Below, one piece after another: positions 16,596 to 27,600 of a stretch of DNA of 64,000 nt (positions are counted from its first letter, which is position 1; each line of letters opens with the position of its first letter). The notes beneath the pieces were generated by a model. The model ran no database searches, was not told where the DNA came from, and saw nothing but the letters and a program-made list of their open reading frames with translations. Made by a program: the position numbers and the translations under genes. This DNA is from Desulfobacterales bacterium (GTDB taxonomy: Bacteria; Desulfobacterota; Desulfobacteria; Desulfobacterales; JAHDSC01): assembly GCA_018432925.1 (NCBI GenBank), contig JAHDSC010000062.1, positions 1-64,000 of the forward strand, written 5' to 3'.

Positions 16596-18749
16596 TCAGG
16601 GTGAAGTGTCCACACGATGAACTTTCTGAACATGCCGAACTTTCTTTACCGCCGACATCACGCGGTTTAAGTGCTCGGTATTTTCAACAGCGATTGTAAA
16701 AAATTCATCGACGATTTCGTTTGGCCTGGTTTCACTTTTTGCATTCAGGATATTTGCGCCGGTTTTACTGATTTCAGTCGCGACATCGGCCAGCAATCCA
16801 ACCCGATCATAGGAACGCACGCATATCTTAACGGGATATGTTTCTTTAACCTCCCTGCTCCACTCCACGTCGATCTGCCTTTCAGGATTCATTTTTAAGG
16901 CGTTGATACAGGTTGTGCGGTGTATGGTAACGCCATGGCCTCTGGTTATGTAACCTGTTATCGAATCGCCCGGCACCGGTTGGCAGCATTTTCCAAATCG
17001 TATGAGGATATCATCAATTCCCTTTACGATTACGCCTGTTTTAGGTTTCTTTTTTCGGACCCGTTCGATTATCTTGTTTAATATGGATCCGACCGCTTCT
17101 TCGGATTCGGATTGCGGGACAAACTTGCGAACGATCTGCAAAGGCGTAATTTTACCGTAACCAATGCTTGCAATCAGATCCTCCGTGGTTTTAAAACCGA
17201 GTTCTGCTACAACTTCCGCCATTTTTTCCGACTTCGACAAGACATTGAAGTTAAGGCGATACTTGCGGAAAGCCTTTTCACATATCTCCCGCCCCAGTTG
17301 AATGCTTCGGTCTTTTTCCTGAGTTTTTATCCATTGCCTGATCTTGGATCGAGCCTTGACGGTCTTAACGAACTTTAGCCAATCCTTGCTTGGGGTGTGT
17401 CCCTTCGTCGTTACGATTTCAACGATATTTCCGGTTTTCAGCTCATACTGCAGTTGAACCATGTGCCCATTGACTTTGGCTCCCGTGCACTGGTGTCCGA
17501 CTTCCGAATGTATGGAATAGGCAAAATCAACGGGAGTGGCGCCTTTTGGAAGGGATTTTATCTCTCCCTGAGGGGTAAAAATATATACTTCATCCGGGTA
17601 AAGATCGATTCGGACATTTTCCAAAAATTCATCCGGATCCCTGAAATTTTCCTGATTTTCAACCAGGTTCTGAATCCAGGCAAATTTTTTATTGATATTA
17701 TCATCCGCGCTTTTACCCTCCTTGTAGCTCCAATGTGCAGCGATACCGGATTTGGCGACCTTATCCATTTCCCAGGTCCGGATCTGTATTTCGATACGTT
17801 CTCCAACCGGTCCGATAACGGTTGTGTGGAGGGATTGATACATGTTGGGCTTCGGCATTCCGATATAATCCTTGAATTTTTTGGCAACCGGTTTCCATAG
17901 GGAATGGATTAAACCCAACGCTTCGTAACATTGTGGTATGGTGTCAAGAATGATTCGGAAGGCAATAATATCGTAGACATCTTCGAATGCGAGGTTCTGA
18001 GCAACCATTTTCTGAAAGATGCTGTAAAAGTTCTTGTACCTTCCCAGAACTTCGCATTTCATATTGTTTTCATCCATCTTCTTTTTAATATAACTCTTAA
18101 CGCTTTCGATGTAATTTTCTCGATCCTCTTGATCCTTGCTAACGAGATCTTTGATCTTTTTAAATTCTTCCGGCTGTAAATGCATGAAGGAGGCGTCCTG
18201 GAGCTCCTTTTTTATCCAGTAAATTCCTAAACGCGCAGCAATCGGCGAGTAAATATCGAGTGTCTCTTGAGAAATCTTTCTCCTTTTTTCTTCGCTTTTG
18301 TGATACTGCAGCGTTCTCATGTTGTGAAGCCGGTCAGCCAGCTTGATCAAAATCACGCGGATATCGTCCGCCATGGCAAGAATCATTTTTCTGATACTCT
18401 CCGCCTGGCGGGCTTGAGAAGTCGGAAAAGGCAGCTTGCTGAGCTTGGTGACCCCGGATACAATATGACAGATTTCCTGACCGAACATGTCATTGATCTC
18501 TTGCGATGTGGCATGGGTATCTTCAATCACATCGTGCAGCAACCCGGCTGCGATACTCACGACATCGAGACCCATGTCTGAAAGAATGCCGGCCACTTCA
18601 AGAGGATGAGACAGGTAAGGTTCTCCGGATAGGCGCACCTGTCCCTCATGAACCCTGGCTGAATACACATAGGCTCGCTCTATGATATCCATATCCGCCT
18701 CCGGGTTGTACGCGGCGATCTTTTCTATTATGTCATTGATCCGAATCAT
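16596..18749 (-). CDS. Bifunctional (p)ppGpp synthetase/hydrolase (RelA/SpoT)
   Basis: A 717-residue RSH protein of the stringent response, making and degrading (p)ppGpp. The order is an HD hydrolase domain (HPLEVAG with H48; catalytic HD at residues 72-73), a synthetase domain with GRYKNFYSI and MPKPNMYQSLH, a TGS domain (DEVYIFTPQGEIKSLPKGATPVDFAYSIHSEVGH) and a C-terminal ACT domain. The loop KFKD before the MPKPN segment is basic, as in bifunctional (RXKD-type) enzymes, and the HD residues are intact, so hydrolysis should also work. The start is ATG 18749, before IRINDIIEKI; the frame stays open further but into unrelated sequence. It follows proS on the same strand at 85 bases. Confidence 0.95.
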   Translation of the reverse strand: MIRINDIIEKIAAYNPEADMDIIERAYVYSARVHEGQVRLSGEPYLSHPLEVAGILSDMGLDVVSIAAGLLHDVIEDTHATSQEINDMFGQEICHIVSGVTKLSKLPFPTSQARQAESIRKMILAMADDIRVILIKLADRLHNMRTLQYHKSEEKRRKISQETLDIYSPIAARLGIYWIKKELQDASFMHLQPEEFKKIKDLVSKDQEDRENYIESVKSYIKKKMDENNMKCEVLGRYKNFYSIFQKMVAQNLAFEDVYDIIAFRIILDTIPQCYEALGLIHSLWKPVAKKFKDYIGMPKPNMYQSLHTTVIGPVGERIEIQIRTWEMDKVAKSGIAAHWSYKEGKSADDNINKKFAWIQNLVENQENFRDPDEFLENVRIDLYPDEVYIFTPQGEIKSLPKGATPVDFAYSIHSEVGHQCTGAKVNGHMVQLQYELKTGNIVEIVTTKGHTPSKDWLKFVKTVKARSKIRQWIKTQEKDRSIQLGREICEKAFRKYRLNFNVLSKSEKMAEVVAELGFKTTEDLIASIGYGKITPLQIVRKFVPQSESEEAVGSILNKIIERVRKKKPKTGVIVKGIDDILIRFGKCCQPVPGDSITGYITRGHGVTIHRTTCINALKMNPERQIDVEWSREVKETYPVKICVRSYDRVGLLADVATEISKTGANILNAKSETRPNEIVDEFFTIAVENTEHLNRVMSAVKKVRHVQKVHRVDTSP

Positions 18750-18834
18750 CTGAATTGCATTGGTAACGATGAATGATTCTCCGTAAAAAAGAATAAAATG
18801 AAACCCCGAATCCGAAACCGGAAATCCGTTACGA

Positions 18835-20355
18835 TCAATAAGCCTTCGCAAAAACAACCCGGCGAGAGCTGGGTCTTCCGCAAAATATACATTTTCCTTT
18901 TTCGCTGTCACTGTCAAACGGAATGCAACGAATCGTAACGCTGAGATCCTCCTTGAATTTTGACTCGCATTCCTCTGACCCGCACCAGTGAGATAATGCA
19001 AAACCTCCGTGAATTTCAGGTTTTTCCTGATTTTCCGGAGTAAAAAATTCGTAAAATTTTTTCTTGTCGTCGATACGTTTTGTATGCGCTTCTCTGAATG
19101 ACACCGCCCGCTCAAAGAGACCTTGTTGAATATCATCGAGAAGATCCGTGATTTCACCGACAAAACGATCTTTTTTTATTGATATCTTGTCCTTATGGCT
19201 CTTGTCTCTTCTGCCGACAAAAACGGATTCGTCGCCGATGTCTCTTATACCGATTTCAACACGCAACGGTATCCCTTTTCTGATCCAATCCCACCCTCTG
19301 GCGCCCCCGATCTCACGATCATCAATCTCCACATCCAATTTCCGGTAATGGTATGATTTTTCCTTTAATTCCTTTGCCAGATTTTCCGTATACTCCATCA
19401 CTCTGGACCGGTCTTCCGGCTTACGGATAATCGGTAAAAGCACGATATGCGCGGATGCCACTCTGGGAGGAAGAATGATCCCGTCATCGTCTCCATGGGT
19501 CATGACCAATCCTCCAATGAGCCGGGTGGATGATCCCCAGGATGTCGTCCATGCGAATTCCTCGATTTCTTCCGCATTCTGAAACTTGATTCCGGATGCT
19601 CTTGCGAAATTTTGCCCCAGGAAATGGGATGTTCCCGACTGAAGCGCTTTCCTGTCCTGCATCATGGCTTCGATTGACAATGTATCGATCGCTCCCGGGA
19701 ATCTTTCGGAAGGCGTCTTGCTTCCCTTGATCACCGGCATTGCCAGGTATTCTTCAGCAAATCGGGTATAAATTTCGAGCATCATTTGCGTTCGCTCGAT
19801 GGCCTCTTCTTTGGTAGCATGCGCCGTATGGCCTTCCTGCCATAAAAATTCGCTGGTTCTCAAAAATATCCGGGTCCGCATCTCCCATCGAACCACATTG
19901 GCCCATTGGTTAATCAGCATTGGAAGATCCCGATAACTGTTGATCCAATTTGAAAATGAATCTCCTATGATCGTTTCCGAAGTCGGGCGAACGATTAAAG
20001 GTTCATTCAATGGACCTGCCGGCTCAAGCCTCCCGTCAGGCCCTTTTTCAAGTCTGTGGTGGGAAACAACCGCACATTCCTTTGCAAAGCCTTCGACATG
20101 CTCGGCCTCTTTTTCGAGGAAACTCAAAGGGATAAAAAGAGGAAAATACGCATTCTTAACCCCTGTCTGTTTGAACATATCATCCAGTACCCGCACCATA
20201 TTTTCCCAAAGCGCATATCCCCATGGCTTTATCACCATACAACCTCTTACCGAGGATCTTTCAGCCAACTGCGAAGCTTTGACCACCTCCTGATACCATT
20301 CCGGATAATCTTCAACCCTTGTCGGTGTGATGGCTGTTTTTTCTTGTGCTTTCAT
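18835..20355 (-). CDS. proS: Prolyl-tRNA synthetase, archaeal/eukaryotic-type
   Basis: A 506-residue class II aminoacyl-tRNA synthetase that charges tRNA-Pro. It is the short ProS type 3: no inserted editing domain, and a C-terminal zinc-like domain (CGSEECE... and CIFCGRPS) ending in the typical ...AKAY. Class II motifs are visible, for example the RPTSETII motif-2 strand and the motif-3 GSSTRLIGGLVMTHGDD. ATG 20355 is supported by AAAGGAAC upstream. It lies between ispG and rsh, all on the minus strand, probably one transcript. Confidence 0.95.
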   Translation of the reverse strand: MKAQEKTAITPTRVEDYPEWYQEVVKASQLAERSSVRGCMVIKPWGYALWENMVRVLDDMFKQTGVKNAYFPLFIPLSFLEKEAEHVEGFAKECAVVSHHRLEKGPDGRLEPAGPLNEPLIVRPTSETIIGDSFSNWINSYRDLPMLINQWANVVRWEMRTRIFLRTSEFLWQEGHTAHATKEEAIERTQMMLEIYTRFAEEYLAMPVIKGSKTPSERFPGAIDTLSIEAMMQDRKALQSGTSHFLGQNFARASGIKFQNAEEIEEFAWTTSWGSSTRLIGGLVMTHGDDDGIILPPRVASAHIVLLPIIRKPEDRSRVMEYTENLAKELKEKSYHYRKLDVEIDDREIGGARGWDWIRKGIPLRVEIGIRDIGDESVFVGRRDKSHKDKISIKKDRFVGEITDLLDDIQQGLFERAVSFREAHTKRIDDKKKFYEFFTPENQEKPEIHGGFALSHWCGSEECESKFKEDLSVTIRCIPFDSDSEKGKCIFCGRPSSRRVVFAKAY

Positions 20356-20406
20356 ATTGTTCCTTTCTAAAAGGCCGGGGACCGAAGACAGGCAATCAGG
20401 CAATTC

Positions 20407-21492
20407 TTAACCGTTTCGTCCCTTCATCTGCTCGTATTTTTCAACCTCTTGCAGCAAAACGTCAACCAGTTTCTCCTGAGGAAAACTCTTTACCACTTTT
20501 CCCTTCTTGAAAAGTATCCCTGCACCGTCCCCGCCCGCAATTCCGATGTCGGCTTCTTTGGCTTCCCCCGGGCCGTTGACGGCGCATCCCATGATCGCAA
20601 TTTTCAGGGGCATCGTCTTTAAAAAAATGGCTCTCTCAACTTGCTCGACGATTTCGAACAGGTTGATTTTGCATCGACCGCAGGTAGGGCAGGATATAAT
20701 TTCAGGCCCACGCCGCCGGATATCCAGCGCTTTCAGAATTTCAAATCCCACCCGGACTTCTTCAACGGGATCCCGGGTCAGAGAAACCCGAATCGTATCA
20801 CCGATCCCCTCCGCAAGAAGCATCCCGATTCCCAGAGAAGATTTTACGATTCCTGAATAAAGCGAACCGGCCTCGGTGACACCCAGATGAAGCGGAAAAT
20901 CGATCCTGGAAGAAAGGAGCCGGTAGGCATCCAGGGTGCGATCCACATCCGAGGCTTTAATGGAAACTTTTATCTGCCCGAAGTCCAGTGACGTTACCCG
21001 TTCGATATGCCGGATCGCGCTCTCTACCATCGCTTCCGCACATGGTCCGTTATATTTTTTTAACAGGTCCTTTTCAAGGGATCCCGAATTCACTCCGATG
21101 CGGATGGGGACGTTATAATCTTTTGCACATTCAACGACCGCTTTTACTTTTTTTTCGCTTCCGATATTTCCCGGATTTAATCTCAATCCGTCAGCCCCTG
21201 CTTTTGCCGAGGCGATCGCCAAACGATAATCAAAATGTATATCCGCAATCAGGGGAATTGAAATTTTTTCTTTTATGGACGAAATTGCCGCCGCAGCTTC
21301 CGTATCCGGAACCGCAACCCGAACAATTTCGCAACCCGCCTCTTCCAGGCGTTTAATCTGGGATACGGTTGCCGGAACATCCTGAGTTGCCGTATTCGTC
21401 ATGGATTGCACGGCAACAGGCGCCATTCCACCGATTTTTACATTTCCGACATGGATTTGACGGGTATTTTTCCGCTTTATTAAAAATGACAT
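20407..21492 (-). CDS. ispG: 4-hydroxy-3-methylbut-2-enyl diphosphate synthase IspG
   Basis: A 361-residue iron-sulfur enzyme of the MEP isoprenoid pathway, which reductively converts MEcPP to HMBPP. The N-terminal TIM barrel starts KIGGMAPVAVQSMTNT. Cluster cysteines sit in CPTCGRC and later in IMGCAVNGPGEA, followed by ADIGIAGG. The start ATG 21492 before SFLIKRKNTRQIHVG matches family N-termini; the frame extends upstream without homology. It is the first gene of the ispG-proS-rsh group, 51 bases before proS. Confidence 0.96.
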   Translation of the reverse strand: MSFLIKRKNTRQIHVGNVKIGGMAPVAVQSMTNTATQDVPATVSQIKRLEEAGCEIVRVAVPDTEAAAAISSIKEKISIPLIADIHFDYRLAIASAKAGADGLRLNPGNIGSEKKVKAVVECAKDYNVPIRIGVNSGSLEKDLLKKYNGPCAEAMVESAIRHIERVTSLDFGQIKVSIKASDVDRTLDAYRLLSSRIDFPLHLGVTEAGSLYSGIVKSSLGIGMLLAEGIGDTIRVSLTRDPVEEVRVGFEILKALDIRRRGPEIISCPTCGRCKINLFEIVEQVERAIFLKTMPLKIAIMGCAVNGPGEAKEADIGIAGGDGAGILFKKGKVVKSFPQEKLVDVLLQEVEKYEQMKGRNG

Positions 21493-21854
21493 GGCAGGTA
21501 ACCACCAACATACCGGTTTTTCTGATTTTCGCCCATAAACGCCCCTGTCCCGCAAGGCAATTTTTCACAATATTATATTATATTTATCATCCCGCCACAA
21601 ATTATTTTTAAAGGAAAAAATCGGAGGGAAGAGGGAATTTTCATCGACAATCCTCGAATCGAGCGGAATGGAGAATTTCGCTATCGCCGGGAAATGAAGC
21701 GAACTATGGATGATCTTTCATCCATCTCAAGCAGAAGATCGTTCTCGGGCGAATTGTCGAACCGGGCCGATCGAAAAGCGGATTTCGATCGTTTGCTTTA
21801 TATGGATAGAGGATTTTGAGTTGATCGGCGGGGAAGGAGGCAGGAATTGAAACG
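21493..21854. other. Spacer between ispG and the catalase terminator; base-composition boundary
   Basis: About 360 bases without a convincing gene. The upstream 21 kb is AT-richer and the following block clearly GC-richer, so the composition changes within this spacer. The ispG promoter should lie here on the minus strand but was not pinned down. Confidence 0.4.
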
Positions 21855-21890
21855 ACAAGACCCCATGGTATGAGATCCTTGGGGTCTTGT
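21855..21890 (-). terminator. Perfect 11-bp hairpin downstream of catalase
   Basis: The stem ACAAGACCCCA (21855-21865) pairs with TGGGGTCTTGT (21880-21890) across a 14-base loop. It lies about 190 bases after the catalase stop. The T-run is short on both strands (TTTT on the + side, TTTC on the minus side). A near-identical hairpin sits at 24564-24599 after the autotransporter gene. Confidence 0.55.
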
Positions 21891-22082
21891 TTTCAGCCGG
21901 AACGGGCAAACCCACGAATTCAATCAAACCTTTCGTTCCTTATCATGGCATCAGTCGTCGGATTCTCAACCCGCCTCCCGGTTGTACCGTAAGAACCGGG
22001 CAGTGGCGAAACATCCGCTTCGCCGGAGATCGTGGAGGGTGCAAATGGAGGTTCGTGCTCCGGGCATACATACACATGCAAG

Positions 22083-23594
22083 TCATTTGCGTGTTGCCGC
22101 TACGCGCTCTTCCTGGGACATGGCGGCAAGGCGTTCGACTTGTTCCATATCGAGCCCGAGGCCATTACCGACGCGCCGGCCGTAATCCGCGTCCGCTTTG
22201 TAAAACAGGGCGGTCTGCCGGAGTTGAATACGCTTCTGCGCATTCTTCAGATGCGATACAATGTTATTCACCAGATGCTCTCGATCCACGTCGGTCATAA
22301 CCTTGCGATAAAGATCACCCGGCTGAACAAAGTCCACATCGCCAAGTGTGTATGCATGACGGGCCGCCATTCCGGCCACGTCGATAGGCGGGGGAGCCAC
22401 CTCGGGATTCGGATCCGGACCTCCGAAGCTGTTCGGCCAGTAGTTCGGTCCACCCCCACCGTTGTTGTCGAACCGCATGTGGCCGTCCCGCTGATAGCTG
22501 TTCATGGCGCAGGCCTTGGGAGCATTGATCGGAAGAAGATGGTAATTCGAGCCGAGTCTGTGACGATGCGTGTCATGGTAGCTGAATAGGCGGCCCTGCA
22601 GCATTTTGTCCGGTGACGGGCCGATTCCGGGAACGAAATTGCCGGGCGAGAAAGCCGCTTGTTCCACCTCTGCAAAATAGTTCTCCGGATTCCGATTCAA
22701 CACCAATCGGCCGACATCCATGGGCGGAAAGTCACCATGCGGCCAGACCTTCGTAATATCAAAGGGATCGAAACGGTAATCCTTCGCCTGCTCCGGGGTC
22801 ATGATCTGGACTTCAAGCCGCCAGGACGGAAAATCCCCCTTCGCAATCGCCTCATAGAGGTCGCGGGTGGCAACATCCGGATCGATGCCGCGCATCTGTT
22901 CCGCTTCCGGGCCCGAAAAATTCCGAATCCCCTGCTCGGTCTTAAAATGCAGCTGCACCCAGTAGTATTCACCTTTTTTGCTGTACCACATGTAGGTATG
23001 GCTGCTGTAACCGTTCATATTCCGGAAACTGCTTGGCGTGCCACGGTCGGAAAAGAGGATGGTAACCTGATGGATGGATTCCGGGGTCAGGGAAAGAAAG
23101 TCCCAGAACATATCCGCATCCTTGAGGTTGGTCGCCGGATTCCGTTTCTGGGTATGAATAAAGTCCGGAAACTTCAGCGTATCCCGGATAAAGAATACGG
23201 GTGTGTTGTTCCCGACCATGTCATAGTTACCCTCTTCCGTATAGAATTTCAGCGCAAACCCTCGGGGATCACGCTCCGAGTCGGCGGAACCTTTCTCTCC
23301 GCCGACGGTGGAGAACCGCGCGAAAACCTCGGTTTTCTTTCCCACCTCCGAAAGGAACCTGGCTCGGGTATACTTGGTTACGTCATGGGTCACTTCAAAA
23401 TAACCGTGCGCACCTGCACCTTTGGCGTGCACCACGCGTTCGGGAATCCGCTCTCGGTCGAAATGAGACAGCTTATCCAGCAGGTGTATATCCTGCATGA
23501 GGATCGGTCCCTTCGGGCCCGCGGTCACCGAGTTCAGATCATTATCGACCGGCATTCCGAATCCGGTGGTCAGGGTTTTCTTATCGTCCGTCAT
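22083..23594 (-). CDS. katA: Monofunctional haem catalase
   Basis: A 503-residue clade-3-type small-subunit catalase that converts hydrogen peroxide to water and oxygen in the cytoplasm. The distal His is H56 in [13 protein letters not shown]. The distal Asn region is [13 protein letters not shown], and the proximal haem-ligand Tyr is in [17 protein letters not shown] 23594 is supported by AAAGGAGAC, 6 bases upstream; the frame extends six codons further to 23612. It probably protects an otherwise anaerobic cell. It has no carboxy-terminal extension, and GC content is higher than in the genes upstream of 21.6 kb. Confidence 0.96.
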   Translation of the reverse strand: MTDDKKTLTTGFGMPVDNDLNSVTAGPKGPILMQDIHLLDKLSHFDRERIPERVVHAKGAGAHGYFEVTHDVTKYTRARFLSEVGKKTEVFARFSTVGGEKGSADSERDPRGFALKFYTEEGNYDMVGNNTPVFFIRDTLKFPDFIHTQKRNPATNLKDADMFWDFLSLTPESIHQVTILFSDRGTPSSFRNMNGYSSHTYMWYSKKGEYYWVQLHFKTEQGIRNFSGPEAEQMRGIDPDVATRDLYEAIAKGDFPSWRLEVQIMTPEQAKDYRFDPFDITKVWPHGDFPPMDVGRLVLNRNPENYFAEVEQAAFSPGNFVPGIGPSPDKMLQGRLFSYHDTHRHRLGSNYHLLPINAPKACAMNSYQRDGHMRFDNNGGGGPNYWPNSFGGPDPNPEVAPPPIDVAGMAARHAYTLGDVDFVQPGDLYRKVMTDVDREHLVNNIVSHLKNAQKRIQLRQTALFYKADADYGRRVGNGLGLDMEQVERLAAMSQEERVAATRK

Positions 23595-23613
23595 GGTAAT
23601 GTCTCCTTTCAAA

Positions 23614-23862
23614 TCATTTTATTTTTTTGTTTGTGTTCTGTTTTATTTGCGCATTGCGCGCAGATGCCTCTAATCCGTACTTGCATTTTTTCATGGCACC
23701 CAATTCCTTGTAATACTCCTGAATATCAGGCAGATCGAACCATGCACTGTAAAAATCGATGGGTATGCCGCAACTCGAATACATCAATCGAAGAGAAAAT
23801 GCCGACATTGGCATCAAACCTTGTTCGAGAATTAATTCAAGCGCCTGTGCCCTCTCTCTCAC
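23614..23862 (-). CDS. Hypothetical small protein upstream of katA
   Basis: An 82-codon frame starting at GTG 23862 (or ATG 23814, or 23808) and ending 19 bases before the catalase start. The protein is partly hydrophobic ([33 protein letters not shown]) with a Lys/Asn-rich tail. No family is recognised and the ribosome-binding site is weak. It may be a real small gene co-transcribed with katA, a decayed remnant, or a chance frame in the katA leader. Confidence 0.3.
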   Translation of the reverse strand: MRERAQALELILEQGLMPMSAFSLRLMYSSCGIPIDFYSAWFDLPDIQEYYKELGAMKKCKYGLEASARNAQIKQNTNKKIK

Positions 23863-24563
23863 AAAATAACAGACAATCCGAACCGCTGGCCGGCATGTAT
23901 CAATGCAGGATTTTGTAGGATGATGAAAACGAAAACTCCGTAACTAACCCAAACCATGGGTTGATAAAGAATCGCGCGAGGCAAACCGCCGCGATAATAC
24001 GATAACGGAACCGTTATCCGGCGTTTTCCAATCCGAGCGGATTTAACGAAAGCGATATAAGGTTTCTGAAAACGCCGTTTACTCGATCTTTGAATATATC
24101 ATGATGTGTAATAAGCACCGGAGAAAACATTCGATACCAGGTTACGTTCCTCCGGCAGGACATAAACATGAGATGAAATCAAGAAGTCGATGTTCGCATG
24201 ATTCTTTTTTTGAGGAAAATCATAAGATTGAAAAATCTCCAGTGGTTGATGGGTTATGGAGTTTTTCCGTGAAGCAATTCATGCGTTGCTTCGATTCTTT
24301 TCAAAAAAACTCTTCTCCGAGAATCCTTCGTATGCCTGAATCGCTCCTGTTTAAACAATTTACTACAATCCCCTTTTTTTCGTCAAGTTGATTCTGTTAT
24401 AGGCAGGTCAATCTCTATTGCCGACGGGCTTTTCACCCATCCACAAAGTGAATCGGATCGGTATCGTAATGCATCCATTCAACCTGGAACTTGCGCACAG
24501 ACCGGACTTGCAGCAAATTGACATGGAAACGGACACATCTGCTGAAAGGTCGGACATAAAATA
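23863..24563. other. Spacer without recognised gene
   Basis: About 700 bases. A 96-codon + strand frame at 24101-24391 has low-complexity, unprotein-like composition and no ribosome-binding site. Nothing else was identified apart from the hairpin at its end. Confidence 0.35.
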
Positions 24564-24599
24564 ACAAGACCCCGATGGAATCAACCCACGGGGTCTTGT
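24564..24599 (-). terminator. Rho-independent terminator of the autotransporter gene
   Basis: A perfect 11-bp stem, ACAAGACCCCG (24564-24574) with CGGGGTCTTGT (24589-24599), and a 14-base loop. In the minus-strand RNA it is followed by TATTTTAT. It lies about 80 bases beyond the autotransporter stop. Its stem matches the hairpin at 21855-21890 in all but one pair. Confidence 0.75.
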
Positions 24600-24680
24600 G
24601 CTAAGTAGAAACCGCTGAAATCGGCGGAATAAATTCAGGCTTCTTTCTTCGCGATTCCGTGCGGAGAGCCTTCGGAAAGA

Positions 24681-27600
24681 TCAGAACCTGTACATGATCT
24701 CCCCGATGATACCGTGGGCGCAATAATCGTCGCGCAGCTCTCCGTTGTATCTTAGGGAAGTACCGAGTCCACCCTTATGCTGAAAGCTCAGGCCCGCACC
24801 CAGTACGAGGGCGTTCTGTTCCGCATCCTGCCCCTCGATACGGAAGGCCACGTTCGGCGAACCCGCAAAAGAGGTCGTGATAATCTGATCGTCGATATCA
24901 TAGTCATATTTCCACCCAACACTTACTTCAGGAAGAAAACGGCCGTTTTGAGTGGAAAATTCCCTGCTCAGGCGCAGTCCCAACTCGGATACGAGAAAGT
25001 CGGTCTGACGATCGCCGATTCGTAAGTTGAGGTCATCCGCTCCGGATTCCTCAAAGCTCTCCTCTTCAAGGCGCGCATACTGCAAGGAACCAAAAAATCG
25101 CAGCATCCAGGCATTCAAAGGAACAGTATACCCGGCTCCGAGGAAGGCGGACCATACGTTTCCGTCGTAGTCGCTGTTGGCGTTGCGACGTATGCCGCCG
25201 ATTTGAATCACCCGATCATTGTTATAATCGTTTACGCCGCAGGTTAATGCGCCTTCCGCATAGAAGCGATCCTTGAAAAACATCCCGTACAGTGATCCAT
25301 AGGTACTCCTGATGTCACCGTCACCCCGATTGCTGTCCAGGTTTATGTCGGTGTAGGAATATCCGATGTTGATGCCGGCGAGCAACCAGTCGGTCAGAAG
25401 ATAATCCAATCCAAGCGTTGCGCCTCCCATCCAGTAGTCATAGCCGGTGTGTGCCACATCCCCGTCCTGATCTCCCCACTGACGAAAACCCTGCAACCAC
25501 AGGTCGTATCTTCTGGGCTCGGAAGTTCGTTCCCTGACGCTCAAAAACCGACCAAGTTCGGCATCCGATCCGTTGTAGGCCAGAAGCGGATGATCCGAAC
25601 CCGACTCAACAGGGGACGAGCTTTCACGAACATGATTCATCCGCTGCTGCAGCACCTGGACATAGTTACGGACATTGGCAAAGGTTACCTGAGCGCCTTT
25701 GTCGTAAAGATCGGGACTCAGGCTTGAAAATGCCTCACTGAATTCATCCCCCGATAAAAGCTGGATCTCGCCCAGCACCAGTGAGAGGTCTCCGGTTGCG
25801 GAAGGTGCAATCTGGTCCAAGTATCGCGCAATCTTCAGTTCTACGTCATTTGTAGCCACCGTGGTGAAACTCTTGGCTTGCACCTCCACTTCCACGATGT
25901 CGGATGTGTCGTCTTCGAGGTAGTTGGTTCCGAAGCTCAACAATGCGGTGGGTTCTGGAAGAAGTTCCGCGCTGAACCTGTCTCCCTCCATGTAGTTGCC
26001 CGCCTCCAGGACATCAAAAGTGATTCCGTTAATGTAGACGCCCGGTCCCCTGAACACCCGCAAGGTGCCTCCAAGGTCCGTGTCGCCGGCGAAAACGAGT
26101 TTTCCGTGGGTTCCGTCGCCGTTTATCCGGATTTCGAAAAGCCCGTCATCGGCAAACCGGTAGCCGTCTCCATATCCGTCGTTGATCGCGAGTGTTCCCT
26201 GGTGGACGGTGATGCGATGCATGGTAGTCAGATCAGCCAGGGTAAAGGTTCCGGCTCCCTGTTTGGTGGCGGTTTCAAAGGCCAGAAGATCGACATCGAC
26301 CGCACCTTCTCCGTCAAAGATGAGATCGTCGGTTCCCGTCCCCGCATCCACGGCCCGGGTTACCCCGGCACCGCCGATAAACATCAGCGAATCATCGTCT
26401 ATTCCGAGATCAATGCTCCCGTCCACCAATGACCCATCGCCGAGAATGACCTCATCGTTGCCGTCGCCGGAGGTGATACCGATGCCGGGCACCGGGTCGG
26501 CGTCGTTCGACGAGACGGTGGTGATGATGCTGCCGTCGTTCCGGATGGTATCATCTCCTCCACCGGTATCAATCCCTGCAGCAGTCGCTGTAAAACTCTG
26601 TCTTACGCTCGATCCCGAGGCGCTGGTAACCGCTTCCGCCTCGACCCGGATGGTGCCTTCGTTTCGAACAACGTCATTTCCGTCGCCCGTTACAATTCCA
26701 CCGGCCTCGGCCCTTGCCTCTGCCTCCGCCGCCGCCGCTCCGCAGTAAGAAGCCGCCGTCGTATCCGCATCGGCACTGGCTTTTACGACAAGCTGCCCCG
26801 AATTTTCCACAATCGCGTTACCGTTTCCCAGTTCGATCCCCTTGGCAACCGCCGTCGCAACCGCCGACGAGCTTCCGTCTCTCGCAGCAGAAAACGTGTA
26901 TTGATCGGCCGGAGTGATGACTTCTCCCTCATCGTCTACCTCCAGCGCCTTCAGGTCACCGGGAAGTCCCTGGGTCAGGGTGATCGTGCCGGTGCCGGAA
27001 TCAAAGGCCTCGATGCGGGTGTAAAAATCCGCGTTGTCACCCGTAAGGAAACGGACCCATTTCCCGACCACGTTGCCCGAGGGTTGACCGATGAGGGATG
27101 CGTCCACGAACGTTGTCGATCCGCTCGCGCTGTCTCCCGTAACGGTCGAAGTATCGTCCGGTGATCCGATTACGGCTCCCCGGGCATAGGAGGTTGAATC
27201 CGCCGAGGCCTCTACCCGGATGATTCCGCTGTTAAAAACGTGATCTTCCTCGTCCCCCGCCTGCACGCCCCAACCATATGCCTGGGCTATTGCATCCGCG
27301 TCCGCGTCGGTTTCAGACCGATCATACTCGGCTGCGGCCGTCGCAGCAACGGTCGACTGTGAGGATACCAGGAGATCACCTGCGTTGAAAGCCACATTGT
27401 TCCCTTGGCCAAGATCCAGGCTCCAGGCAATAGCATCGGCAATGGCATCGACCGAATTCGTCGTCGAGGAAAAAAAGACGGCCGTTACGCCATCCACATC
27501 TGCCGTGGAGACCGCTTCGGCATGAATGGAACCCTCCTCGGCATTGAAAAACTCATCATCACCGGAACCCATATCGACCCCCAAAGAATCGCTGGAGGCC

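Noticed and set aside
22659-23918. A 419-codon + strand frame
   Set aside because: Antisense shadow of the catalase gene; no family resemblance.
24101-24391. A 96-codon + strand frame
   Set aside because: Biased composition, no ribosome-binding site, no domain.
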